A DNA stretch of 64,000 bases, taken from assembly GCF_014648055.1 (NCBI RefSeq), contig NZ_BMQJ01000004.1, positions 248,001-312,000 of the forward strand, written 5' to 3'. Source of the DNA: Streptosporangium pseudovulgare (GTDB lineage: Bacteria > Actinomycetota > Actinomycetes > Streptosporangiales > Streptosporangiaceae). A program made the position numbers and the translations under genes. This document shows positions 16,641 through 26,631 of the stretch, in pieces (positions within the stretch are counted from its first letter, which is position 1; each line of letters begins with the position of its first letter). The notes beneath the pieces were generated by a model. That model made no database searches and had not been told where the DNA came from. It saw nothing but the letters and a program-made list of their open reading frames with translations.

Positions 16641-17189
16641 GTGATCGAACGGCGACCTGTTCGCAGCCGGGAGCGTCGCGCGCTGCGGCCGTTGGTGCTC
16701 TGCGGGGCGATGCTGGCTCCCGCGCTGCTCGCCACCGGGCTGCTGGTGGCCGACCTCACCGGGTACGGCGATGCCGTCCGGGACGCCGGTACCGGCGGGG
16801 TGCCTGAGGGGGGCGTCATCGCGGCTTTGCCGTACGTGGTCGTCCCCGTTCCGGACGCGGCCTTCGGGCCGAGGTGGGTGCCTCCTCCACCTCGGCCCGA
16901 CCGGGTGTACGAGGGGTGGATGCCGGGGGTCGTGGTGGCCCGGCCGCGCCGTCCGGTGGAGGTCGCCAGGGAGCCCAGGACGCGTCTGACGGCCCCCAGG
17001 GTGACCGTTCCGAGGGGCGAGCGTACGGCGGAGCCCGCTGAGACGCCGCGGCCGGAGGCGGAGCCGACGCCCGAGGTGTCGGGGACGCCGCGGCCGGAGA
17101 GCGCGGACGCCGTGTTCGAGTGCCCGAAGGAGTGGTGGGGGACCTGGCTGTGGGAGGTGTGCGAGGAACAGGAGTGGGAGGGTGCTTGA
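16641..17189 (+). CDS. Hypothetical membrane-anchored protein
   Basis: About 182 aa from GTG 16641 (GTG 16611 and 16521 are in frame, and none has a clear ribosome-binding site). One N-terminal hydrophobic segment (LVLCGAMLAPALLATGLLVADL), then a Pro/Arg-rich, low-complexity exported region with repeated TPRPE motifs and a Trp/Cys-rich end (CPKEWWGTWLWEVCEEQEW). No family recognised. Confidence 0.5.
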   Translation: MIERRPVRSRERRALRPLVLCGAMLAPALLATGLLVADLTGYGDAVRDAGTGGVPEGGVIAALPYVVVPVPDAAFGPRWVPPPPRPDRVYEGWMPGVVVARPRRPVEVAREPRTRLTAPRVTVPRGERTAEPAETPRPEAEPTPEVSGTPRPESADAVFECPKEWWGTWLWEVCEEQEWEGA

Positions 17190-17318
17190 GGCAGCAGGCT
17201 GACAAAAGGTGAGTTCCGCACATAACGGCTGCACCGTCTCTGGCTCGGACACTTGGGGAGCTGTAGTAACGTGCGTGCCTGACCCAGGTCACGAGTTCGC
17301 AAACGGAGGGGTCGTAAA

Positions 17319-18575
17319 GTGCCACCTCGTCGATCAGCGGGTCTGATCGCCGTTGTCGCGACCATGACCTCCCTCATCCCCGGGGCCGCCGAGGCACGAT
17401 CCGGACCGCCGGCCTCCGCCCAGGGGCAGTCGAGGTCCCCGGTCCTCGTTCAGGCCCAGCCGGGTTCCCCGATCTCCGTCCAGGCCCAGCCAGGGTCCCT
17501 GGTCTCCGCCCAGGCCCAGCCGGGTTCCCGGGTCTCCGCTCAGGCCCAATCTGGATCCCCGGCCTTCGCTCAGGCCCGGGCGGGATCGCAGGCCTCAGCC
17601 GTGCTGCGCCGTGATCCGACGAGCCTTCTGGAGCTGCGCCGCGAGGCCGAGAAGGCGACCAAGGAGCTGGAAGACGCCACGAAGGCGCTCCGGGACCGGC
17701 AGGCCAAGATCCGGACCTCGGAGAAGGAGCTGTCGAACAAGCTGCGCGAGCTCCAGGCCGCCGACCGCGCCTTCGCCCAGATGCGGCAGCCGCTGTCGGA
17801 CATCGTCGGCCTGCTCTACCAGCAGCCCACGGGCGGTGACCTGGCCGGATTCCTGTCCGGGGATACGAGCGAGGAGACGTTGCAGGCCATGGCCTCCGCC
17901 ACCCAGATCGTGGCCGAGCGGGACCTCGTCCTGGCGGAGAGCAGCCGCCTGCAGGCCGAGCGTGAGAAGCTGGCCGCCCAGGCCCAGGAGCTGCGGGCCG
18001 ACAGACTGCTGTCCGAGGCGCAGGCGAACGCCGAGATCGAGGCGCTCCGGGCCCGGTCCGGCAAGATCGTTAAGTCGCTGACCCAGGCGCTGGTGAAGCT
18101 GGGCGTAAAGGTCGACAAGTCGGGCCAGCCAGCCCAGGGATGCAACCCGGTCCAGGTGGGCATGTCGGACCAGTTCTCCAACGGGCTGATCCCCAAGGCG
18201 TACCTCTGCCCGCTCCCGCAGCCCGGCAGCGAGCTGCGCGGGGACGCGGCGCTCGCGTTCATCAGCATGAACGAGGCGTACAAGAAGCAGTTCGGCAAGT
18301 CGATGTGCGTGACCGACAGCTACCGGAGCCTCGCCGAGCAGCAGTCGGTCTACTACCGCCGCCCGGGCTTCGCGGCCGTCCCGGGGCGGAGCAACCACGG
18401 CCTCGGCCTCGCCGTCGACCTGTGCGGCGGGGTGCAGCAGTTCCGGTCGGCCCAGTTCAACTGGATGGAGGCCAACAGCAAGAAGTTCGGGTGGTTCCAC
18501 CCGAAGTGGGCCTACGTCAGCCCCTTCGAGCCCTGGCACTGGGAGTACGACCCCAAGCTCGGCTCGCTGCTGTGA
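17319..18575 (+). CDS. M15 D-alanyl-D-alanine carboxypeptidase with repeat and coiled coil
   Basis: 418 aa. A signal peptide ([18 protein letters not shown]) is followed by five decapeptide repeats ending in QAQPG-type motifs (about 38-92). A long coiled coil (about 100-250) follows, then a VanY/M15 zinc peptidase domain with S358-x-H360-x6-D367 ([10 protein letters not shown]) and H407 (PWHWEY). It should trim peptidoglycan stem peptides outside the cell. The architecture resembles NlpC/P60-type coiled-coil hydrolases but with an M15 domain. GTG 17319 has GGAGGG 8 nt upstream. Confidence 0.85.
   Translation: MPPRRSAGLIAVVATMTSLIPGAAEARSGPPASAQGQSRSPVLVQAQPGSPISVQAQPGSLVSAQAQPGSRVSAQAQSGSPAFAQARAGSQASAVLRRDPTSLLELRREAEKATKELEDATKALRDRQAKIRTSEKELSNKLRELQAADRAFAQMRQPLSDIVGLLYQQPTGGDLAGFLSGDTSEETLQAMASATQIVAERDLVLAESSRLQAEREKLAAQAQELRADRLLSEAQANAEIEALRARSGKIVKSLTQALVKLGVKVDKSGQPAQGCNPVQVGMSDQFSNGLIPKAYLCPLPQPGSELRGDAALAFISMNEAYKKQFGKSMCVTDSYRSLAEQQSVYYRRPGFAAVPGRSNHGLGLAVDLCGGVQQFRSAQFNWMEANSKKFGWFHPKWAYVSPFEPWHWEYDPKLGSLL
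17430..17595 (+). repeat. 30-bp in-frame repeats in the M15 gene
   Basis: About five 30-bp units encode decapeptides such as [20 protein letters not shown] and [10 protein letters not shown]. They lie between the signal peptide and the coiled coil and probably form a flexible cell-wall linker. Confidence 0.75.
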
Positions 18576-18650
18576 CACCCTCCCCGGCCTCCCCGCCCTT
18601 CCCGGCTTTCCCGGGCCGGGCGGAGGACCGGCCGGTCGGGGCCGGCCCTG

Positions 18651-19253
18651 TCATCCGCGCGGGCCGATGGTGATCGACAGATGGCCGCCCGCCTGAGCCG
18701 AGGCCAGCCTGACGGCCTGCTCGGCGGTGGTGGCCAGCACGACCAGGGCACCGTGATCCGACCGGTCGCCGAGACCGGCCAGGACGGTGACGCCCTCGGC
18801 CACGACCCGGGCCGGGACCGCGCCCTCCCAGGTGGCGGAGGCGGCGAGGACGTTGACGACGTCGCCGGGCGACAGCAGCCGAGCCGCCTCGGAGTCGGCG
18901 ACGCGGACCGGCGTGGCGACCGTTCCCGGGCCGTGCGCGGCGAGCAGGCCCGGACCGAGGAGGCGAACGTCGGTGATGGGCTCCCCGCGGCGGGCCGGCC
19001 CGGCCAGCACCTTCCCGGCGACCGGAACGCCGGGCCGTAGCGCGCCGTCGGGGACCGTCCCCGGCCGGAAGGCGGCCGTGGTGACGTCGCGCGCCGTCAG
19101 CACGCCTCCGGAAAGGTTCTTGGCCGCCACCAGGACGGTCACCGAGGCGGTCTCCGGCCGCAGCGCGACGACGGCGCAGGCGGCGGCCAGGGCGGCGACG
19201 GCGGTGGCGGCGAGGCGGTGGTAGCGGCCGAGAAGACGGCGGAACGCGCGCAT
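18651..19253 (-). CDS. SAF-domain protein (CpaB/RcpC-like)
   Basis: About 200 aa. One N-terminal membrane segment (AATAVAALAAACAVVAL), then a SAF fold (VTVLVAAKNLSGGVLTARDV ... PITDVRLLGPGL) and a beta-rich C-terminus with LLSPGDVVNVLA. Such proteins occur with Flp/Tad pilus systems, but no tad genes are adjacent. I favour ATG 19253 with GGAG upstream. Function in this context unknown. Confidence 0.7.
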   Translation of the reverse strand: MRAFRRLLGRYHRLAATAVAALAAACAVVALRPETASVTVLVAAKNLSGGVLTARDVTTAAFRPGTVPDGALRPGVPVAGKVLAGPARRGEPITDVRLLGPGLLAAHGPGTVATPVRVADSEAARLLSPGDVVNVLAASATWEGAVPARVVAEGVTVLAGLGDRSDHGALVVLATTAEQAVRLASAQAGGHLSITIGPRG

Positions 19254-19338
19254 GACGGACTCCATCGTGAGAGTGGGAAGAACCGGGTGGCGCGGTACCC
19301 GTGGATGATCACGCCCCGCCGTACGGCGGGGCAGGCGG

Positions 19339-20148
19339 TCACTCGGGGAGGTCGAAGGGGAGCTTGAGGCCGTCGAGGGCGCTGGAGCACGGGCAGGCGC
19401 GCTCCTCCGGGAGGGCGGTGACGACCTCGGTGACGAGGGAACGCATGCGCTCGACGTTGGCGGCGAAGAAGGCCAGGACCTCCTCGTGGGTGACGCCCTC
19501 GCCTGCCTCGACCCCGGCGTCGTGGTCGGTGACCAGGGACAGCGAGGTGTAGCACATGGCCAGCTCGCGGGCGAGGATCGACTCGGGGAAGCCGGTCATG
19601 CCGACGATCGTCCACCCGTTGGAGCTGAACCAGCGGGACTCCGCGCGGGTGGAGAATCGGGGGCCCTCGATGACCACGAGGGTGCCGCCGTCGACCAGGT
19701 CCCACTGGGCGGAGCGGGCGGTGGAGACGGCCGCCGCGCGCCCGGCCGGGCAGTAGGGGTCGGCGAAGGCGACGTGCACGACGCCGTCGGCGTCGTAGTA
19801 CGTCTGGACGCGGCCGGAGGTGCGGTCGACGAGCTGGTCGGGGACGACCAGTGCGCCGGGGCCCACCTCGGGACGCAGGGAGCCGACCGCGCTGGGGGCC
19901 AGGACCTGGCGGACGCCGAGGGAGCGCAGGGCCCACAGGTTGGCGCGGTAGGGGATGAGGTGGGGGGCGAAACGGTGGTCGCGACCGTGGCGGGGGAGGA
20001 AGGCGACCGTGCGGGAGCCGATGCGGCCGACGGTGATGACGTCGCTGGGCGGGCCGTAGGGCGTGGAGACCTCGACCTCGGTGGCGTCGTCGAGCAGGGA
20101 GTAGAAGCCGGAGCCGCCGATGACCCCGATTTCCGCGCGAGTGACCAT
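19339..20148 (-). CDS. S-methyl-5'-thioadenosine phosphorylase
   Basis: 269 aa. Begins MVTRAEIGVIGGSGFYSLLD with the phosphate-binding GGSGFY. PRHGRDHRFAPHLIPYRAN and VIEGPRFSTRAES are family motifs of MTAP/PNP-type nucleoside phosphorylases. It cleaves MTA to adenine and 5-methylthioribose-1-phosphate in methionine salvage. A longer open frame upstream is not supported. Read toward the SAF gene with a short gap. Confidence 0.88.
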   Translation of the reverse strand: MVTRAEIGVIGGSGFYSLLDDATEVEVSTPYGPPSDVITVGRIGSRTVAFLPRHGRDHRFAPHLIPYRANLWALRSLGVRQVLAPSAVGSLRPEVGPGALVVPDQLVDRTSGRVQTYYDADGVVHVAFADPYCPAGRAAAVSTARSAQWDLVDGGTLVVIEGPRFSTRAESRWFSSNGWTIVGMTGFPESILARELAMCYTSLSLVTDHDAGVEAGEGVTHEEVLAFFAANVERMRSLVTEVVTALPEERACPCSSALDGLKLPFDLPE

Positions 20149-20276
20149 GGCGCCGAGACTAGCGCGGCCGGCGGCCCGGCGATGAGGCCGGACCGTGCCT
20201 GTGGACAACGGGCGGGCACCGGGCCGCGCCTGTGGACGACTGCCGCTGGTCCGCTCCCGAGTGGGAGCGGACGGGC

Positions 20277-20618
20277 TCAGGCGGCGGGGGCCGAGCTGCT
20301 CGCCGGGGTGGAGGCGGTGCTCTTCGACTCGGACGAGGAGCCGGACGGCTTCGACTCGCCGGACGAGCCCGACGAGCCCGAGGAACCCGACGACCCGGAG
20401 GAGCTCGACGAGCTGGAGGAGCCCACGGTGCTGGAGGAGGAGGACCGGCTGTCGGTCCGGTAGAAGCCGGAGCCCTTGAAGACGATGCCGACCGCCGAGA
20501 ACACCTTGCGGAGCTGGCCGGAGCAGGACGGGCACTCGGTCAGGGCGTCGTCCGAGAACTTCTGGACGATCTCGAACTCGTTGCCGCACGTGTTGCAGGC
20601 GTACTGGTAAGTGGGCAC
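20277..20618 (-). CDS. FmdB-family zinc-ribbon protein
   Basis: 113 aa. MPTYQYACNTCGNEFE then ECPSCSG forms the four-cysteine zinc ribbon. The C-terminal half is a Ser/Gly-rich low-complexity tail. The family is widespread in actinobacteria next to 5-formyl-THF cyclo-ligase and galU (the Rv0991c neighbourhood in Mycobacterium), as here. Its Mycobacterium member is described as a redox-linked chaperone-type protein; role here inferred. Confidence 0.85.
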   Translation of the reverse strand: MPTYQYACNTCGNEFEIVQKFSDDALTECPSCSGQLRKVFSAVGIVFKGSGFYRTDSRSSSSSTVGSSSSSSSSGSSGSSGSSGSSGESKPSGSSSESKSTASTPASSSAPAA

Positions 20619-20730
20619 GCGCTCCTCCTCGTTGGTTCACGCCGGTTGGCACTCTACAGACGCGACTGCTAATGGTATTCGGCTGACAGGGGTGAACGCG
20701 AGTCGGGCCCTTGCCATTCCGCCACTCAGC

Positions 20731-20850
20731 GAAGGCACCCGCCGGACAGCGAGGGCATCAGCCGGCCGGCGAAGGCACCCGCCGATCGGCGAAGCCATCC
20801 TCCGGCCGGCGAAGGCACCCGCCGGTCGAAGAAGCCATCCGCCGGTCAGT
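20731..20850. repeat. Six 20-bp imperfect tandem repeats at the antiporter 3' end
   Basis: Units start at 20731, 20751, 20771, 20791, 20811 and 20831 with the pattern GARGSCAYCMKCCGGYCRGC. The last unit contains the final codon and stop of the antiporter gene; the others extend downstream of it. Confidence 0.75.
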
Positions 20851-22351
20851 GGCCGAGTTCGCCGAACCAGCCCGCCAGCTTGCCCCGGCGGCTGATCGCC
20901 CTGATCCGCCGCTCGACCGGGTCGCGGCAGGCGGCGGTGGTCACGACCAGGAGCTGGTCGTCCACCTTGATCCTGGTGGTGTCGGTGGGCACGAACGTCC
21001 GGCCGTCCCTGACGATCAGCGTGACCTGGGCGTCGGTGGGCAGCCGGAGCTCGAAGATCTCCACACCCTGCAGCTTGGAGGTCGGCGGGATCTTTATCTG
21101 CAGCAGGTCGGCGTTGAGCTCCTCCAGCGGCGCCGACTCCACTTCGAGGTCCTGCGCCTCGTCCACCCTGGACAGCCCGAGCCGGGTGGCCACGAAGGGC
21201 AGCGTCGGCCCCTGGATCAGGGTGTAGACGACCACGATGACGAACACCTCGTTGAACACGAGCTTGGCGGAGCCGTCGCCGGCCGTGCTCGCCGCCCAGG
21301 GGATGGTGGCGAGCACGACGGGGACCGCGCCGCGCAGTCCCGCCCACGACAGGAACGCCTGCTCGCGCCAGTTGAGCCGGTCCACCCGGGCGATCCGCAC
21401 CAGGAAGGCGCAGACCACGATCGACAGCGGCCGGGCCACCGCGACCAGGATGAGCCCGGCCACCAGCCCCGGGACGATCGCCGACGGCATCTCCGAGGGA
21501 CTGGCCAGCAACCCCAGCATGACGAACAGGCCGATCTGCGCGAGCCAGGCCACTCCTTCGGCGAACCCCCGGGTGGCGGCGCGGTGCGGCATCCGGGAGT
21601 TGCCCATGATCAGCGCGGCGAGGTAGACCGCGAGGAAGCCGCTGCCGCCCAGGTGGACGGCCCCGGAGTAGGCGACGAACGCCAGGGCGAGAACGGCGAT
21701 CGGATACAGGCCGGAGACCGGCAGTGCGATCCGGCGCAGCGCGTACACGCCCAGGGGGCCGACCGCCAGGCCGACGGCGGCGCCCACCGTCAGCTCGACG
21801 ACCACCTCCAGCAGCGCGTGCCCCACCGAGGGCGAGCCCGCCGTGCTCAGCAGCACCACCGCGATGACGGTGGGGGCGTCGTTGAATCCGGACTCTGCTT
21901 CCAGGGTGCCCGCCAGGTGGCGCGGCAGCGGCAGCCGGCGCAGGACGGAGAAGACGGCCGCGGCGTCGGTCGAGGCGAGCACCGCGCCGATGATCAGGGA
22001 GGTGCGCAGGTCCAGGTGGAGCAGCAGGTGGACCGGTACGGCGACGGCCACGATGCTCACTCCCACGCCGACGGTGGCGAGCACCGCCGCGAGGGGGACC
22101 GCCTTTTTGACGTGGTTCCAGTTGGTGGTCAGGCCGCCCTCGGCGAGGATGACGGCCAGGGCGATCAGCCCTATCTGCTGGGCGATCTGCGGGTTCTCGA
22201 ACTGCAGGCCCAGGCCGGACTCGCCGACGAGCAGGCCGATGCCGAGGAAGATGAGGAGGCTGGGCAGGCCGGTACGGTGGGCGACGCGCACCGCGACGAT
22301 GGCCGCGATCACCACGCCGGCGCCCAGAAGAAGCCAGACGTCGACGTTCAT
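20846..22351 (-). CDS. Potassium/proton antiporter (CPA1/NhaP2-like) with TrkA-C domain
   Basis: 501 aa. About 12 membrane helices of the CPA fold (RTGLPSLLIFLGIGLLVGES, EAESGFNDAPTVIAVVLL with the conserved Asp, WAGLRGAVPVVLATIP). The C-terminal cytoplasmic part (EIFELRLPTDAQVTLIVRDG ... IKVDDQLLVVTT) is a TrkA-C/RCK_C regulatory domain. It exchanges cations, probably K+, for protons across the membrane. ATG 22351 fits the first helix. Confidence 0.87.
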   Translation of the reverse strand: MNVDVWLLLGAGVVIAAIVAVRVAHRTGLPSLLIFLGIGLLVGESGLGLQFENPQIAQQIGLIALAVILAEGGLTTNWNHVKKAVPLAAVLATVGVGVSIVAVAVPVHLLLHLDLRTSLIIGAVLASTDAAAVFSVLRRLPLPRHLAGTLEAESGFNDAPTVIAVVLLSTAGSPSVGHALLEVVVELTVGAAVGLAVGPLGVYALRRIALPVSGLYPIAVLALAFVAYSGAVHLGGSGFLAVYLAALIMGNSRMPHRAATRGFAEGVAWLAQIGLFVMLGLLASPSEMPSAIVPGLVAGLILVAVARPLSIVVCAFLVRIARVDRLNWREQAFLSWAGLRGAVPVVLATIPWAASTAGDGSAKLVFNEVFVIVVVYTLIQGPTLPFVATRLGLSRVDEAQDLEVESAPLEELNADLLQIKIPPTSKLQGVEIFELRLPTDAQVTLIVRDGRTFVPTDTTRIKVDDQLLVVTTAACRDPVERRIRAISRRGKLAGWFGELGH

Positions 22352-22665
22352 CTGGCCCCCTCTCCTACCTCGGCGACCATTCTGTCGTATTCGGTCTACT
22401 ACTCCGTCTCACCCGTCCGATGAGAGCCGTGCCGCACGTCCGGGCGCACGGTTCACACGGTCCCCTCGGAGCGCGGCCGTACGGCGCTTCGGCCCCTCGG
22501 CCCCTCGGCCCCTCGGCTCCCCGCCGTACGGCTCACCCCGTCCGCCCGGCGGGCGGTTCCGGACGCGAGGTCGTACGGCTCATCCGGCCAGGCGGGGGTT
22601 CCCCGGCGTGCGGCCGTACGGCTCATCCGGCCAGGCGGGGGTTCCCCGGCGTGCGGCCGTACGGC
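22352..22665. other. Intergenic, low-complexity and repeats
   Basis: Contains a 10-bp repeat (CGGCCCCTCGG-type, about 22490-22522) and the 43-bp array described separately. No gene seen. Confidence 0.5.
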
Positions 22666-22680
22666 TCATCCCGCCAGGCG
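22573..22680. repeat. 43-bp tandem repeats at the 5-FCL 3' end
   Basis: GTACGGCTCATCCGGCCAGG-type units start at 22573, 22616 and 22659. The third contains the stop codon (22666-22668) and last codons of the cyclo-ligase gene, so the array seems to be a copy of the gene's 3' end extended downstream. Confidence 0.8.
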
Positions 22681-23238
22681 GACGATCCCCTCCGGGGTGG
22701 CCGCGTAGCGGACCGGCACGTCGTGCGGCTCGGCCGGCACGCCGTCCATCAGCTCGCCCTCGTGCAGCAGCGCGACCGTCGGCACGTTCGGGCCGACCCG
22801 GGCCAGCGCGCGGTCGTAGGAGCCGCCGCCGCGGCCGAGCCGTACGCCGGTCGCGCGGTCCACGGCCAGCGCGGGCACGATGACCAGGGCGGCGGTCCGG
22901 ATCGCGTCGACGCCGCGCCGGGTGTCGACCGGCTCCATGATCCCGAAACGGCCGGGGGCGAGGGTGTCGGGGCCGTCGTACACCGCCCAGTCGAGGTCGT
23001 CGTCGTCACGCAGCACCGGCAGCATCACGGTCGCGCCGTGCTTCCACAGCGCGAAGACGAGGCCGTGGGTCTCGGGTTCGGCGCCGATCGACCAGTAACA
23101 GGCGACCAGCCCGGCCATCTGCACCCAGGGCCGGTCGAGCAGGGCGTCCCTGATCCGGACGGAGGCCGCGTGCCGCACGTCGCCGGGAACGGCGGCCCGC
23201 GCGTCCTCGATGACCGACCGCAGCCTCGACTTGTCCAC
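22666..23238 (-). CDS. 5-formyltetrahydrofolate cyclo-ligase
   Basis: 190 aa. The family ATP/folate motif LGRGGGSYDRAL is present, with YWSIGAEPETHGLV and PALAVDRATGVRLGRG. It converts 5-formyl-THF to 5,10-methenyl-THF using ATP. GTG 23238 has GGAGG 5-6 nt upstream and gives the normal length. Divergent from galU with only 25 bp between the starts, so the promoters must overlap. Confidence 0.9.
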   Translation of the reverse strand: MDKSRLRSVIEDARAAVPGDVRHAASVRIRDALLDRPWVQMAGLVACYWSIGAEPETHGLVFALWKHGATVMLPVLRDDDDLDWAVYDGPDTLAPGRFGIMEPVDTRRGVDAIRTAALVIVPALAVDRATGVRLGRGGGSYDRALARVGPNVPTVALLHEGELMDGVPAEPHDVPVRYAATPEGIVRLAG

Positions 23239-23263
23239 AGACGCCTCCGTTATGGTTTCGGTT

Positions 23264-24159
<896 letters not shown>

Positions 24160-24163
<4 letters not shown>

Positions 24164-25359
24164 ACCATCCCATGAGAACGGTCGACGACCACCTCTCCGA
24201 CATCCTGCGGACCGTGCGGACGCTCGCGCCGTTGGAGATCGATCTCGACCAGGCGCTGGGCACCACCCTCGCCGAGGAGGTCACCTCCCCGGTGCCGCTG
24301 CCGTCGTTCGACAACTCGGCCATGGACGGCTACGCCGTACGGGCCGAGGACCTCGCGACGGTGCCGGCGAAACTGCAGGTGCTCGGCGACATCGCGGCCG
24401 GCGCCGGCCGGACGCTCGCCGTCGGCCCCGGCACGGCCGTACGGATCATGACCGGCGCCCCGGTGCCCCCGGGCGCCGACACCGTGATCCCGGTCGAGTG
24501 GACCGACGGCGGCACCGTCGAGGTGCGGATCGACCGGCAGGCGCCGGAGGGCAACGCCATCCGCCGCGCGGGCGAGGACGTCTCCGCGGGTCAGGCCGTG
24601 CTGCCGGCGGGCACGCCCATCGGGCCGGCGCAGCTCGGCATCCTCGCCGGGGTCGGCCGCCGCCGGGTGCTGGTACGGCCCCGCCCCCGGGTCGTGGTGA
24701 TCTCCACCGGCGCCGAGCTGGTGGAACCCGGCGCGCCGCTGGAGGCCGGGCAGCTGTGGGAGTCCAACAGCTACACCCTGGCCGCCGCCGTCCAGCAGGC
24801 CGGCGGGGAGGGCTACCGCGCCGGGATCGTGGCCGACGACCCCGCCCGGTTCCTCGACCAGCTCGACGCCCAGTTGCTGCGGGCCGACGCCGTGATCACC
24901 AGCGGCGGTGTCTCGATGGGCGCCTACGAGCCCGTCAAGGAGGCCCTCTCGCCGCTCGGCACGGTCCGCTTCGAACGCGTCGCGATGCAGCCGGGCATGC
25001 CGCAGGGGTTCGGCGTCGTGGGTCAGGACCAGATTCCGATCTTCGCGCTGCCCGGCAATCCGGTGTCGTCCTTCGTGTCGTTCATGCTGTTCGTCCGTCC
25101 CGCGCTCCTGAAGATGCGCGGCCTGGCCGCCGGGCCCCCGTACAGCGTGCGGGGGGTGACCGCCGCGCCGCTGCGCTCGCCGCAGGGCAGGCGGTCCTAC
25201 CTGCGCGCCGTGCTCGGCCACGACGGCACGGTCACGCCGGTCCGGGGGCAGGGCTCGCACCAGCTCGCCGCCCTCGCCTCGGCCAACGCCCTGATCGTGG
25301 TCCCCGAGGACGTCACCGAGCTGCCCGAGGGGTCGAACGTGGAGGTCATCCCACTGTGA
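24160..25359 (+). CDS. glp: Gephyrin-like molybdotransferase Glp / MoeA
   Basis: 399 aa. MoeA/gephyrin E-domain motifs are present: PSFDNSAMDGYAV, IMTGAPVPPGADTVIPVE, ITSGGVSMGAYEPVKE and ALPGNPVSSFV. Classical role: inserting molybdate into molybdopterin. This position, after galU and upstream of an acetyltransferase and a SepX/GlpR-like membrane protein, matches the actinobacterial paralogue Glp. In Corynebacterium Glp works with its membrane receptor GlpR in cell division. Both roles are possible; moaC and mog lie directly downstream. Confidence 0.88.
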
Positions 25360-25826
25360 GCGGATTCACACACATCGACGAGACCGGTGCCGCCCGCATG
25401 GTCGACGTCTCGGCCAAGGACGTCTCCGCCCGTACGGCGAGCGCCACCGGCAAGGTGCTGCTGTCGGCCGAGGCGGTCGCGCTGCTGCGGTCGGGGGAGA
25501 TCCCCAAGGGCGACGCGCTCGGCACCGCCCGGATCGCGGGGATCATGGGCGCCAAGCGCACCCCCGACCTGATCCCGCTCTGCCACCCGATCGCCCTGCA
25601 CGGTGTGAAGGTCGACCTGGCGGTGACCGACGACGGGGTGGAGATCACCGCGCGGGTGAAGACCGCCGACCGCACCGGCGTCGAGATGGAGGCGCTGACC
25701 GCGGTCTCCGTCGCGGCGCTCGCGCTGATCGACATGGTCAAGGCGGTGGACCCGGCGGCGGTGATCACCGATGTGCGGGTGGAGGAGAAGACGGGCGGCA
25801 AGACCGGGGTCTGGACCCGTCCGTGA
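25356..25826 (+). CDS. moaC: Cyclic pyranopterin monophosphate synthase
   Basis: 156 aa. The family motif is IPLCHPIALHGVKVDL, and DRTGVEMEALTAVSVAAL followed by DMVKAVD carries the conserved catalytic lysine. It converts the MoaA product to cPMP in molybdopterin synthesis. GTG 25356 overlaps the glp stop as GTGA. Translationally coupled. Confidence 0.93.
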   Translation: MSGFTHIDETGAARMVDVSAKDVSARTASATGKVLLSAEAVALLRSGEIPKGDALGTARIAGIMGAKRTPDLIPLCHPIALHGVKVDLAVTDDGVEITARVKTADRTGVEMEALTAVSVAALALIDMVKAVDPAAVITDVRVEEKTGGKTGVWTRP

Positions 25827-25868
25827 CCGGCCGCCTTGAGCAGACGTGGATGAGGACCGGGTGATCGG

Positions 25869-26342
25869 GTGAGGGCTTTGGTGATCACGGCGTCCAACCG
25901 GGCCGCCGCGGGGGTGTACGAGGACAGGTCCGGCAGGCTGCTCGCCGAGCTGCTGGCCGAGGCCGGGTGCGAGGTGACGGGCCCGCGGGTGGTGCCCGAC
26001 GGCGAGCCGGTCGAGGAGGCGCTGCGGGCCGGGGTGGCCGAGGGGCACGACGTGATCGTCACCACCGGCGGCACCGGTCTGACACCCGCCGACCTGACCC
26101 CGGAGATGACGCGCCGCGTGCTCGACCGGGAGATCCCCGGCATCGCCGAGGCCGTCCGCCAGTCCTCCCGGGACAGGGTGCCCACCTCGATCCTGTCCCG
26201 AGGGCTCGCCGGGCAGGCCGGGAACACCCTGGTCGTCAACCTGCCGGGCTCCTCGGGCGGGGTCCGCGACGGCATGGCCGTACTCGCGCCGATCCTCAGG
26301 CACGCCGTGGACCAGATCCGCGGGGGAGACCACCCACGCTGA
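25869..26342 (+). CDS. Molybdopterin adenylyltransferase (MogA/MoaB family)
   Basis: 157 aa with the MPT-binding fold: ITASNRAAAGVYEDRSG, VTTGGTGLTPADLTPE and the nucleotide loop NLPGSSGGVRDGMAVL. It adenylates molybdopterin before metal insertion. GTG 25869 is close behind moaC. Whether it is MogA- or MoaB-type cannot be settled by eye. Confidence 0.9.
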   Translation: MRALVITASNRAAAGVYEDRSGRLLAELLAEAGCEVTGPRVVPDGEPVEEALRAGVAEGHDVIVTTGGTGLTPADLTPEMTRRVLDREIPGIAEAVRQSSRDRVPTSILSRGLAGQAGNTLVVNLPGSSGGVRDGMAVLAPILRHAVDQIRGGDHPR

Positions 26343-26631
26343 CCGTGCCGGCCCGGGGGAGGACCCCGCCGGTACGGCGGGCGGCGGGCCGGAGGCGGAG
26401 GCCGGAAGCCGGGGCGGGGTCCTGCTCCGGGTTCGGGACCTCCTGGCCTGGGTTCGGGGCCTCCTGGCCTGGGTTCGGGGCCGGGATCGTCCCGGGACTG
26501 TTCCGGCCGGGCCGGTGCCGCTCGGCCGTGCCGGGGTCGCTCGTGCGGGCCGGTGCCGCTCGGGCCGGGCCGGGACTGCTCGGGCCGGTTCGGGGGAGAG
26601 AGTCCGTGGCACGGTGGCACGCCTTGGGAGG
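26343..26631. other. Intergenic, GC-rich short repeats
   Basis: Contains short imperfect repeats (GGTTCGGGGCCTCCTGGCCT-type near 26430-26480, and CCGGTGCCGCTCGG-type near 26510-26570). No gene supported. It separates mog from the acetyltransferase. Confidence 0.5.

Noticed and set aside
17190..17318. Possible c-di-AMP (ydaO) riboswitch before the M15 wall hydrolase
   Set aside because: Wall-hydrolase leaders often carry one, but I could not match the conserved core pairing here.
16448..17377. Long minus-strand frame through tRNA-Arg and the hypothetical membrane protein
   Set aside because: Begins in a tRNA and reads as Ser/Thr/Arg-rich antisense composition.
19339..20652. 437-codon extension of the MTA phosphorylase frame
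   Set aside because: Upstream part overlaps the FmdB gene in another frame and lacks family similarity; ATG 20148 gives the normal protein.
20711..22423. Long plus-strand open frame opposite the antiporter
   Set aside because: His/Asp/Gly/Arg-rich low-complexity translation, typical antisense shadow; the minus strand shows clear membrane helices and TrkA-C.
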